Source of the DNA: Aeromonas rivipollensis
GTDB taxonomy: Bacteria; Pseudomonadota; Gammaproteobacteria; Enterobacterales; Aeromonadaceae
Direction of reading: 5' to 3'
Length of the DNA stretch: 52,049 bases
Assembly (NCBI RefSeq): GCF_010974825.1
Contig: NZ_JAAILA010000045.1
Span: forward strand, 1-52,049
The notes under the pieces were generated by a model. The model was not told where the DNA came from. It saw only the letters and a list, made by a program, of their open reading frames with translations, and made no database searches. A program made the position numbers and the translations under genes. Shown here piece by piece: positions 44,665-52,049 of the stretch. Each line of letters begins with the position of its first letter. The first letter of the stretch is position 1.

Positions 44665-46182
44665 ATGGATGATCAAATCCTGATAATTGACGATGAAGAC
44701 CTGCCCCAAACAGCACCGCGACCCGCCGGCTGGAAGGTGATGATAGTGGACGATGAACCCGAGGTGCATCGCATCACCAAGATTACCCTGAGCAAGTTTG
44801 AATTCGACGGCAAGCCCATCGATTTTCTGCACGCCTATTCCGCCGCAGAAGCCAAGGCCCTGCTCGCCGTCACCCCGGATGTCGCCCTGCTGCTGCTCGA
44901 TGTGGTCATGGAAGCCGATCACGCCGGTCTGGAGGTGGTCAAGTTCGTGCGCGACGAGCTGCAAAACAAGATGGTGCGCATAGTGCTGCGGACCGGCCAA
45001 CCCGGTCAGGCCCCGGAAGATGACGTCGTCACCAACTACGACATCAACGACTACAAGGACAAGACGGAGCTCACCTCCCAGAAGCTGCGCACCCTGCTGC
45101 GCGCCAGCCTGCGCTCCTACCGTGACATTCGCACCCTGGAGAGCAATCGCCAGGGGCTGGAAAAGGTCATCGAGGCCTCCAAGGGGATCTTCGAGCAACG
45201 GGCACTGCGCCAGTTCGTCGAAGGGGCCCAGACCCAGCTCAGCGCCCTGCTCAACCTGGAAGAGTCCCAGATCTATGATGTGAAGCATCTGGCCTACGAG
45301 GTGCGGGACCAGGTGCTGGAACCCCTGCTCAGCGAGGGCCCGGCCCTGCGCCTCAGTGAGGCGCCAGCCATACTGCGCTGCGCCATGGACAAGGGCGCCA
45401 ACGTCTACGATGGCAACCAGATGGTGCTCTATTGCCAGAACCCCCGTCACCACCTGCTGTTCCACATCGAGACCACTCGCCCCCTCAGCCAGATGGATAC
45501 CGGCCTGCTGAGCCTGTTCACCGAGAACATCATAGTGGCGCTGGAGAACATCCGGCTCAACGAGGTCATCGGCGACAACCAGCGCGAGATCATCTACCGC
45601 ATCGGCGAACTGGTGGAGAGTCGCTCCAAGGAGTCCGGCCTGCACGTCAAGCGGGTGGCGCTCTACACCGAGCTGTTCTGCCAGTTGCTCGACATGAACG
45701 AAGACAGGTGCGAGCTCATCAAACGCGCCTCTCCCCTGCACGACATCGGCAAGGTGGGGATCCCGGATGCCATACTGCACAAGCCGGGCAAGCTCACCCC
45801 GGATGAGTGGGAGATCATGAAGACCCACGCCCAGCTGGGGCAGGACATGCTCTCCGGCAGCGATCTCGCGCTGTTCCAGATAGGGGCCACCATAGCTGGC
45901 AACCATCACGAGAAGTGGAACGGCACCGGCTACCCCCGCGGACTTAAAGGGGATGCCATCCCATTGGAGGGGCGCATAGTCGCGCTGGCGGACGTGTTCG
46001 ATGCCCTGGGGTCGGATCGCTGCTATAAGCAGGCCTGGCCACTGGACCAGGTGCTGGCGCTGATCAGAGCAGAGAAGGGAGAGCACTTCGATCCCCTGCT
46101 GGTGGATCTGATGCTGGCCAACCTGGAGAAGTTCCTCGAGATCCGCGAACAGTACAAGGACATCTATATCGGCGCCCACTGA
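44665..46182 (+). CDS. Response regulator with DUF3369 and HD-GYP domains
   Basis: A 505-residue cytoplasmic protein. The receiver (about 22-145) has IVDDEPEVHRI and the Asp in LLLLDVVMEAD. A middle DUF3369 region (about 175-310) is GAF-like. The C-terminal HD-GYP phosphodiesterase has HD at 359-360 (HDIGKVGIPD), NHHEKWNGTGYP with GYP at 422-424, and DVFDALGSDR. HD-GYP enzymes hydrolyse c-di-GMP. All main metal residues appear present. ATG has AGGA at 8 nt. No cognate kinase is adjacent. Confidence 0.93.
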   Translation: MDDQILIIDDEDLPQTAPRPAGWKVMIVDDEPEVHRITKITLSKFEFDGKPIDFLHAYSAAEAKALLAVTPDVALLLLDVVMEADHAGLEVVKFVRDELQNKMVRIVLRTGQPGQAPEDDVVTNYDINDYKDKTELTSQKLRTLLRASLRSYRDIRTLESNRQGLEKVIEASKGIFEQRALRQFVEGAQTQLSALLNLEESQIYDVKHLAYEVRDQVLEPLLSEGPALRLSEAPAILRCAMDKGANVYDGNQMVLYCQNPRHHLLFHIETTRPLSQMDTGLLSLFTENIIVALENIRLNEVIGDNQREIIYRIGELVESRSKESGLHVKRVALYTELFCQLLDMNEDRCELIKRASPLHDIGKVGIPDAILHKPGKLTPDEWEIMKTHAQLGQDMLSGSDLALFQIGATIAGNHHEKWNGTGYPRGLKGDAIPLEGRIVALADVFDALGSDRCYKQAWPLDQVLALIRAEKGEHFDPLLVDLMLANLEKFLEIREQYKDIYIGAH

Positions 46183-46220
46183 GATAGGGGTGTCCAGCGA
46201 GCAGCCACCTCGCCATCATG

Positions 46221-46247
46221 AAGAAGCCGCCCATCGGGCGGCTTCTT
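46221..46247. terminator. Bidirectional terminator between HD-GYP and TIGR03503-type genes
   Basis: A 12-bp stem AAGAAGCCGCCC / GGGCGGCTTCTT with an ATC loop, short T-run on plus and A-rich start giving Ts on minus. Confidence 0.88.
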
Positions 46248-46262
46248 TGCATTGAGCGTGGG

Positions 46263-47528
46263 CTACTGCTCCGGCAGATTGAGATCCAGCTTGGGCGCCT
46301 GCGCCGCCGGGGCCGCAGCCTCGCTTTGTGCCTTCTGGGCCGCCATCGCCTTGTGCAGGGTGCGGCGTTTTTGCAGCAGGATGAAGCCACCCGCCCCCAG
46401 CAGGAGCAGCAGCAGGCCGCCGCCTCCCAGGGCCCAGGGCAACCAGACCGGGCTCTCCCGCTCCTCAAACTTGGCCTTGGTCGGTACCGCCGCCGAAGTG
46501 GGAGATGCCGCTGAAGGGGTGGGCGCCGGTGGCGGCAGTATGGTGAACGACTTGACCGGCAGTTGCAGTTGCACCTCGCGGCCGAGCCGGGTGGTGCCAA
46601 ACAGGGTCGCCTCCACCCTGTACTGACCCGCCGCCTTGAGGGCGGAGAGATCGACCCCAAGGCGGGGCTCGGTTGCCACTGCATTGAAGGCCATGCTGAC
46701 CCCTGCGCTGTCGATGGCCTTGCCCTGGATCACCACTGAGGCCGGATCCAGCTCGTCGGCATCGATGAGCAAGGAGAGCCTGGCCCCAATGTCGCCGGAA
46801 GGGGCATCCAGGGTGTAGCTCAGCGGCCAGGGGAAGAGCAGCACTTGCTGGGACTGGGCACGGGAGAACACCTGATTGCCGCTGCTGTAGAGGGCGCGAT
46901 ACTTGCCTGCCGGCACATCCAGCACCGCCTCGGCGGTCAGGACGCCATCCCCGGGCACCTCGTCGAGCCCCTTGCCATCATCCAGATAATGTCCAAGGGT
47001 CTCCTCGACGATGGGCTCCCCACTCTGGGCGGCGTCGTTGAACTGTTGCAGCTTCACCGTCATGCCGAGATCGGAGAGGTAGTAGCCCGCCCCCGGCGCC
47101 GCTCCATCGATCAGCAACCTGGACTGCAGCTTGACCCGCTCTCCCTGATAGAGGCGGGCCGGCAGCGGTTCGCTCTCGAGCCGGATGTCGGTGAGCAGGC
47201 GCACCCTGTTGTCGGGGTCCACCTCGCCGATGGCCTGCCAGGGGCCCGGCATGGGATTGCGCACAGTGATGAGATCCTGATCCTGCTGCGTCAGCCAGCC
47301 CACATCCGGCGGCGTGACCTTGCCCACATAGAGCTTGCTGCCATCCGGCCGCACCAGGATCACCGACGGCGTGCCCGGCTTGCGCTTGATGATGAAGGTG
47401 ATCTCCTTGACCCCGTAATCGATGCGAAAGCGGTTGTCGAGCAGTGGAATGTCAGAGGGGGCAAACACCTCGTTGGCCATGCCGGAGAGGGTGGTCAGCA
47501 GCAGCAGGCCCCCCCAGAGCGAGCTCAT
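46263..47528 (-). CDS. TIGR03503-type membrane-anchored protein
   Basis: A 421-residue protein with an N-terminal signal (SLWGGLLLLTTLSGMANEVFA), a large periplasmic part rich in beta strands, a Pro/Ala-rich linker (PPPAPTPSAASP), and one membrane helix near 365-385, followed by a basic cytoplasmic tail. FRIDYGVKEITFIIKRKPGT and RPDGSKLY recall the TIGR03503 family of unknown function found near dnaQ in Vibrio and Aeromonas. The ATG at 47528 overlaps the dnaQ stop (ATGA), which I prefer to an ATG three codons earlier. Confidence 0.72.
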   Translation of the reverse strand: MSSLWGGLLLLTTLSGMANEVFAPSDIPLLDNRFRIDYGVKEITFIIKRKPGTPSVILVRPDGSKLYVGKVTPPDVGWLTQQDQDLITVRNPMPGPWQAIGEVDPDNRVRLLTDIRLESEPLPARLYQGERVKLQSRLLIDGAAPGAGYYLSDLGMTVKLQQFNDAAQSGEPIVEETLGHYLDDGKGLDEVPGDGVLTAEAVLDVPAGKYRALYSSGNQVFSRAQSQQVLLFPWPLSYTLDAPSGDIGARLSLLIDADELDPASVVIQGKAIDSAGVSMAFNAVATEPRLGVDLSALKAAGQYRVEATLFGTTRLGREVQLQLPVKSFTILPPPAPTPSAASPTSAAVPTKAKFEERESPVWLPWALGGGGLLLLLLGAGGFILLQKRRTLHKAMAAQKAQSEAAAPAAQAPKLDLNLPEQ

Positions 47529-48259
47529 TGCCGCCACAGGCAGGCTCCCCCTTTCTTCTGCACCAGATCCAGCCTGGCCTCATGGACGGCGACCACCTCG
47601 TCGCTGGCGCGCACCACCCTGAGGGGGGCGCGGTTGCTCTCCAGCCGACGGATCCCGGTATCCTGGTTGCTGTCATTCTCGTTGCTCTCGCTGGCCAGAT
47701 TGAGCTTGGTCTGGCCACCCGTCATCAGCAGGTAGACGTCCGCCAGGATCTCCGCATCGAGCAAGGCCCCGTGTAGGGTACGGTGGGAGTTGTCAATGCC
47801 GTAGCGATCGCACAGCACATCCAGGTTGTTGCGCTTGCCGGGGAAAAGATCCCGCGCCATCGCCAGGGTATCCGTGATGCCGCAGATGTCCGCCGTCTTG
47901 AAACCGAGGCCGAGCTTGCTGAACTCATAGTCCATGAAGCTCACGTCAAAGGGAGCGTTGTGGGCGATGATCTCTGCGCCGCGGATGAAGGCGATGAAGT
48001 CGTCGGCTATCTGGCTAAAGGAAGGCTTGTCCGCCAGGAAGGCATCGGTGATGCCGTGCACGGCGATGGCCTCGGGGTCCACCAGCCGATCCGGCTTGAT
48101 GTAGACATGGAAATGATTGCCCGTCAGTTTGCGGTTGATCACCTCCACACAGCCGATCTCGATGATGCGGTGACCCTGATAGATGGGGCCGCCTGCCGTG
48201 TTCATACCTGTGGTTTCAGTATCCAGAATGATCTGGCGATTCAGTTGGGGTGTGCTCAT
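47525..48259 (-). CDS. dnaQ: DNA polymerase III epsilon subunit DnaQ
   Basis: The 3'-5' proofreading exonuclease of the replicative polymerase. The 244 residues align with E. coli DnaQ from MSTPQLNRQIILDTETTG: Exo I DTET (Asp13, Glu15), Exo II HNAPFDVSFMDYE, Exo III HGALLDAEILAD. The C-terminal polymerase-binding tail AHEARLDLVQKKGG is conserved. A start at 48271 would add four residues. Divergent from rnhA, as in E. coli. Confidence 0.97.
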   Translation of the reverse strand: MSTPQLNRQIILDTETTGMNTAGGPIYQGHRIIEIGCVEVINRKLTGNHFHVYIKPDRLVDPEAIAVHGITDAFLADKPSFSQIADDFIAFIRGAEIIAHNAPFDVSFMDYEFSKLGLGFKTADICGITDTLAMARDLFPGKRNNLDVLCDRYGIDNSHRTLHGALLDAEILADVYLLMTGGQTKLNLASESNENDSNQDTGIRRLESNRAPLRVVRASDEVVAVHEARLDLVQKKGGACLWRQ

Positions 48260-48311
48260 GATCGAATCCATGTCAAACTTCGGTTTTATTCGCTAGTTTA
48301 CCCCAAGACAC

Positions 48312-48776
48312 ATGCTAAAAAAGATTGATTTGTATACGGATGGTTCCTGCCTCGGCAATCCGGGCCCCGGCGGCTATGGCGCCGTCATGGTCTATGGCAA
48401 GCACCGCAAGGAGTTGGCAGGGGGCTATCGGCTGACCACCAACAACCGGATGGAGCTGATGGCCGCCATCATGGGACTGCGCACCCTGAACGAACCCTGC
48501 CAGGTTCGCCTGACCACCGACAGCCAGTATGTGCGCCAGGGGATCACCCAGTGGATCATCGGCTGGAAGAAGAAAGGGTGGATGACCGCCAGTCGCCAAC
48601 CGGTCAAGAACGTCGATCTCTGGCAGGCGCTGGATGCGGAAGTGGCGCGCCACCAGATCGAATGGCTCTGGGTCAAGGGTCACTCCGGTCACCCCGAGAA
48701 CGAACGCTGCGACGTGCTGGCCCGGGATGCCGCCAGCGGCAAGCAGCTCGCCGAAGACACGGGCTACCAGCCCTGA
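48312..48776 (+). CDS. rnhA: Ribonuclease HI
   Basis: Degrades RNA in RNA-DNA hybrids. 154 residues, with the catalytic residues Asp10 (YTDGSC), Glu48 (RMELMAA), Asp70 (TTDSQY) and the late Asp in [11 protein letters not shown]. The basic handle [16 protein letters not shown] and [10 protein letters not shown] are typical. Only 52 bp separate it from the dnaQ start. Confidence 0.97.
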   Translation: MLKKIDLYTDGSCLGNPGPGGYGAVMVYGKHRKELAGGYRLTTNNRMELMAAIMGLRTLNEPCQVRLTTDSQYVRQGITQWIIGWKKKGWMTASRQPVKNVDLWQALDAEVARHQIEWLWVKGHSGHPENERCDVLARDAASGKQLAEDTGYQP

Positions 48777-48827
48777 TATGCCATACAGGCATTAATGAAG
48801 AGAACAGTAAGCGGTCTGCCGGGACAG

Positions 48828-49550
48828 TCACCAGCCCTGACGCGCCATGCCAGGCGCCGCCATCGACTCCGGCAGGCGCCAGCGACGGCGCACCGGAGTG
48901 ACGGGGAAACGCCGCTTGCGGGCGGCTATCACATAGACAGAGGCAAAGGCTCTGCAGTAATCCCGCCCCAGGCTCTCCCGCCACCAGCCGATCCGGCTCT
49001 GCTTCCCCATGAAGGAGAAGCCGAAGCGATCGTCAAACATCACCTCGCACCCCAGCAGTTGCAACCAGTCGGTCACCCGGGCCGGGGTGAACATGCGCGC
49101 CGACCAGGGCAGGTGCTGTCGCATGAAAGGCAGGTAATGACCCAGGCCGACCAGGCTGGTGGGGTTGTAGCCACTGACGATGAGCCAGCCGTCATCGGTC
49201 AGCACTCGCTCAGCCTCGCGCAGCACCTGGTGCGGATCCGGTGAAAAGTCGAGGCAGTGGGCGAGCAGGCAGGCATCCACGCTGGCGGTACGGATCGGCA
49301 AGGCAAGGGGATCGCCCTTGATATCCAGCAGACGCCCGCCGGGGGCGACACCCAGCTGGTGGCGAATGGTGGAACTGCCGCAGGAGAGCTCGGCGCTCAG
49401 GGCGCCAATTTTCAGCAGATGGTAGCCAAACAGATGAGGGCACCAGTTGTCGAGCCGCTCCTGGATCTCGGCCGCCACCCAGTCACCCATGGGCAGTGCC
49501 GACCAGCTGGTCGGGATCGCGATCTGTTGTTCAGTACGTGCCAGCTGCAT
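48828..49550 (-). CDS. yafS: YafS-like SAM-dependent methyltransferase
   Basis: A 240-residue class I methyltransferase of the YafS type. The opening IAIPTSWSALPMGDWV aligns with E. coli YafS; FGYHLLKIGALSAEL, ASVDACLLAHCLDFSPDPH, REAERVLTDDGWLIVSGYNP follow. The usual glycine-rich motif I is degenerate, as in E. coli YafS. Substrate unknown. I set the start at 49550 from this alignment; an ATG at 49580 adds ten residues. It lies between rnhA and gloB as in E. coli. Confidence 0.85.
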   Translation of the reverse strand: MQLARTEQQIAIPTSWSALPMGDWVAAEIQERLDNWCPHLFGYHLLKIGALSAELSCGSSTIRHQLGVAPGGRLLDIKGDPLALPIRTASVDACLLAHCLDFSPDPHQVLREAERVLTDDGWLIVSGYNPTSLVGLGHYLPFMRQHLPWSARMFTPARVTDWLQLLGCEVMFDDRFGFSFMGKQSRIGWWRESLGRDYCRAFASVYVIAARKRRFPVTPVRRRWRLPESMAAPGMARQGW

Positions 49551-49631
49551 AATGGGACCAATCCGGGGTGCGAATGCCATCTTGTTATATAAGATCCCTT
49601 CCACAAAGAGAACACAAAGAGAAGCCGACCC

Positions 49632-50396
49632 ATGTATAGCGTCATCACAGTTCCCGCCTTCAGCGACAACTACATCTGGTTGATCCGACACGAAAACCAC
49701 TGCCTGGTCGTGGATCCGGGCGAGGCAACCCCCGTGCTGGAGCGGCTCGAGACGCTCGGGCTTGAGCTCGACGCCATCCTGCTGACCCACCATCATCGCG
49801 ACCATGTGGGCGGCGTCACGGATCTGCTCCATCATTTCCCTCATGCCCGCCTCTATGGCCCCAAACATGACCCCATGCCGGATCATCACGGCCAGTGGCT
49901 CGATGACGGCGATCAGATCAACTGGCACGGACTGAGCCTGGATGTCCTCCACATCCCCGGTCATACCCTGGGCCACATCGCCTATCACGGCCATGGCATG
50001 CTGTTTTGTGGTGATACCCTCTTCAGTGCCGGCTGTGGCCGCCTGTTCGAGGGCAGCCCCGCCCAGATGTACGGATCCCTGCAGCGGCTCGCGGCCCTGC
50101 CCGATGACACCCTCCTCTATTGTGCCCATGAATACACCCTCTCCAACCTGCGTTTCGCCCACGCGGTCGAGCCGGACAACCTGGCGATCCAGCGGCGGAT
50201 CGGGGTGATCAGCAAGCTGCGTCAGCAGGGCTTGCCGAGTCTACCCTCACGCCTGGGGGATGAGCGGCATTTCAATGTTTTTCTGCGCTGCAATGAGGAC
50301 TCAGTGAAATTTTCTGCTGAGAAATACGCCCTTAAATGCTTGGAAAATCCAGAGGATACCTTCACCGTACTGAGGGGCTGGAAGGACGTTTTTTGA
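49632..50396 (+). CDS. gloB: Hydroxyacylglutathione hydrolase (glyoxalase II)
   Basis: Hydrolyses S-lactoylglutathione to lactate and glutathione, ending methylglyoxal detoxification. 254 residues. Metallo-beta-lactamase motif THHHRDH at 52-58, then IPGHTLGHI, FCGDTLFSAGCGRLFEG and CAHEYTLSN give the two-metal site. The C-terminal RCNEDSVKF and WKDVF are typical. Divergent from yafS with about 80 bp between. Confidence 0.97.
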   Translation: MYSVITVPAFSDNYIWLIRHENHCLVVDPGEATPVLERLETLGLELDAILLTHHHRDHVGGVTDLLHHFPHARLYGPKHDPMPDHHGQWLDDGDQINWHGLSLDVLHIPGHTLGHIAYHGHGMLFCGDTLFSAGCGRLFEGSPAQMYGSLQRLAALPDDTLLYCAHEYTLSNLRFAHAVEPDNLAIQRRIGVISKLRQQGLPSLPSRLGDERHFNVFLRCNEDSVKFSAEKYALKCLENPEDTFTVLRGWKDVF

Positions 50397-50465
50397 ACAA
50401 ACCTTGATCAGGGGGCCATTGCCCCTTATGATGCGAGCTGTTTTTCAAGAGATGACCTGAGCGAG

Positions 50466-52007
50466 ATGAAGCTACGAACGGCCTTATTGGCGGCGCTGTT
50501 TCTCAGCGGCTGTCAAAACCTGAGCCATCAGGATGACCGGGCGGTAACGGCAATCGAGCCGATCAAATCCCCCCAAGTCAGCAAGAAAACATACAAAAAA
50601 CATTCAGCGCGCTTCCTGTTCGGCGATGAACAGATTGAAGAACTGGATGACACGGATAACCTGTGGGTGCGTATCAGCGATGATATGCAGCTGGACTCGC
50701 ACGAAAATGCCCGTGTCCGCCAGCAGCGTGATTGGTTACTGCGTAATGATAAGCATATGGCGACCATTGCCAGCCGGGCTGAGCCCTACCTGTATCTGAT
50801 GGTAGAGGAAATCGAACGGCGTGAGCTGCCAATGGAGCTTATTACCATCCCCATGATCGAGAGCATGTTCGATCCCAATGCCCGCTCCCGCAGCAATGCG
50901 GTGGGTCTTTGGCAGTTCGTTCCGGCTACCGGCAAGAACTTCGGCCTGCGCCACGACAACTGGTATGACGGCCGCCGCGATGTATTGGCGTCCACCAATG
51001 CCGCACTGGACTACCTGGAGTACCTGAACCGTTTCTTCGACGGTGACTGGCTGCAGACGCTGGCCGCTTACAATGCCGGTGAAGGCCGGGTACGCAACGC
51101 CATCATCCGCAATCAGAAGGCCGGCCGACCGACCGATTACTGGTCGCTGGACCTGCCCCGTGAAACCCGGATGTATGTGCCCAAGATCCTGGCCATGGCC
51201 GACATGATCCGCAATGCGGACAAATACAATGTCACCCTGCCGGTGCTGGCCAACAAGCCGCAGTTGCGGACCATCAACACAGGTGGCCAGATCGATCTGA
51301 ACGTGGCGGCGCAGCTGGCAGGCGTCTCCGCTTCCCAGCTCAAGGCCCTCAATCCCGCACTCAAGCGTGGCATGACCTCGCCGCGGGGCCCCTACAACCT
51401 GTTGGTACCCATCGAGTACGCCGACACCCTGGAGCTGGCCCTGGCCGATCTGCCCCAGCGTGAACGTAGCCGTGGTGTGCGCTCCTATCAGGTCACCAGC
51501 GGCGATACCCTCTCCCGCATCGCCCAGAATCACGGGGTGAGCGTGCAGCAGCTCAAGCTGGCCAACAATTTGCGCGGCAACAATCTGCGCCGTGGCCAGA
51601 GCCTGATCATCCCCAACGGGGGACGCGCAAGCCAGGCCGTTCAGAGCAAGCCGCAGCAACTGGCCAGCCGCAGTGGCAGCAAGATCCAGTATCAGGTGCG
51701 TTCGGGCGACAATCTGTGGAGCATCAGCCAGGCCCACGGGGTGACCCACGCCGATCTGGCCAAGTGGAACGGTTTGAGCGCCAAGTCAGCCCTGAAACCG
51801 GGTATGAAGCTGGTGGTCTGGCCCAAGCAGGGCAAGGGCAGCAACAAATCCATGGTCTATCAGGTGCGTCGCGGGGATTCCCTCTCCTCCATCGCCGCCC
51901 GCTTCCAGGTCGCCGTCAACGACGTGATGCGCTGGAATCAGCTCGGCAAGACCGACTACCTCAAGCCGGGGCAGGAGCTGACCCTGTTCGTGAAGAACAA
52001 CAGCTGA
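50466..52007 (+). CDS. mltD: Membrane-bound lytic murein transglycosylase D
   Basis: MltD cleaves glycan strands of peptidoglycan from the outer membrane. Lipoprotein signal with lipobox LSGC at 13-16. The transglycosylase domain has the catalytic Glu in IPMIESMFDPNA, then AVGLWQFVPATG and LAAYNAGEGRV. Three LysM repeats follow (from about 340, 408 and 464: YQVTSGDTLSRIA, YQVRSGDNLWSIS, YQVRRGDSLSSIA). 513 residues. It follows gloB by 69 bp, as in E. coli. The 42 bp after its stop show no feature before the window ends. Confidence 0.96.
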   Translation: MKLRTALLAALFLSGCQNLSHQDDRAVTAIEPIKSPQVSKKTYKKHSARFLFGDEQIEELDDTDNLWVRISDDMQLDSHENARVRQQRDWLLRNDKHMATIASRAEPYLYLMVEEIERRELPMELITIPMIESMFDPNARSRSNAVGLWQFVPATGKNFGLRHDNWYDGRRDVLASTNAALDYLEYLNRFFDGDWLQTLAAYNAGEGRVRNAIIRNQKAGRPTDYWSLDLPRETRMYVPKILAMADMIRNADKYNVTLPVLANKPQLRTINTGGQIDLNVAAQLAGVSASQLKALNPALKRGMTSPRGPYNLLVPIEYADTLELALADLPQRERSRGVRSYQVTSGDTLSRIAQNHGVSVQQLKLANNLRGNNLRRGQSLIIPNGGRASQAVQSKPQQLASRSGSKIQYQVRSGDNLWSISQAHGVTHADLAKWNGLSAKSALKPGMKLVVWPKQGKGSNKSMVYQVRRGDSLSSIAARFQVAVNDVMRWNQLGKTDYLKPGQELTLFVKNNS

Positions 52008-52049
52008 TTGCTTATCACCGCATAAAAAAATGGCTATGTCCCAATTACG

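Overview
The window looks like a chromosomal segment of a gammaproteobacterium of the Aeromonadaceae, most probably Aeromonas. The reasons are its high GC content, protein sequences that resemble E. coli and Vibrio orthologues without being enterobacterial, and blocks of E. coli-like gene order (fadE/gmhA/yafJ and dnaQ/rnhA/yafS/gloB/mltD). The genus is inferred from overall character, not from a search. I see no rRNA, tRNA, transposase, prophage or CRISPR array.

Layout. 0.1-10.6 kb: speA (-), a 1-kb gap, pepT (+), a fused acyltransferase of the OlsF ornithine-lipid type behind a three-repeat Pho box, a coupled pair made of an SAH-hydrolase-like protein and a SelW-like CxxC protein, a membrane protein and YceI divergent from a LysR regulator, and a hypothetical gene. 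10.6-15.3 kb: fhs, a chemoreceptor with a FliA-type promoter, and folE. 15.4-33.6 kb is a molybdenum and nitrate block: moeA-moeB behind an attenuator-like leader, an alpha/beta hydrolase, moaBCDE-modABC (-), napFDAGHBC (-), moaA behind a molybdenum-cofactor riboswitch-like leader, and narQ-narP. Molybdate uptake, cofactor synthesis, the periplasmic molybdo-nitrate reductase and its nitrate/nitrite sensor therefore lie together. 33.7-41 kb: a single-domain globin, a LON-domain protein flanked by repeated dyads, a FIST protein with a hybrid kinase, a YbhK/YvcK protein, an Hpt protein, a candidate sRNA and yafJ. 41.2-52 kb: gmhA, fadE (FadR-type operator), a REC-HD-GYP protein, a TIGR03503-type membrane protein, dnaQ, rnhA, yafS, gloB and mltD.

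Most unusual signal. Gene ends in this window are repeatedly duplicated in tandem. The moaD-moaE junction is expanded into four contiguous 98-bp units. Each unit carries its own ribosome-binding site, start and stop, and encodes a 31-residue peptide that begins like MoaE and ends like MoaD, including the Gly-Gly tail. The fhs 3' end is followed by two further 78-bp copies of its last codons and stop. Weaker duplications of the same kind follow pepT (34 bp) and napD (51 bp), and the 5' end of modB is duplicated 100 bp upstream as a small coupled reading frame. The stop codon is kept in the duplicated 3' ends although the codon itself often changes.

Gene calls rest on protein-family recognition and on start and stop context. 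RNA structures and operators were read by eye and are inferences.
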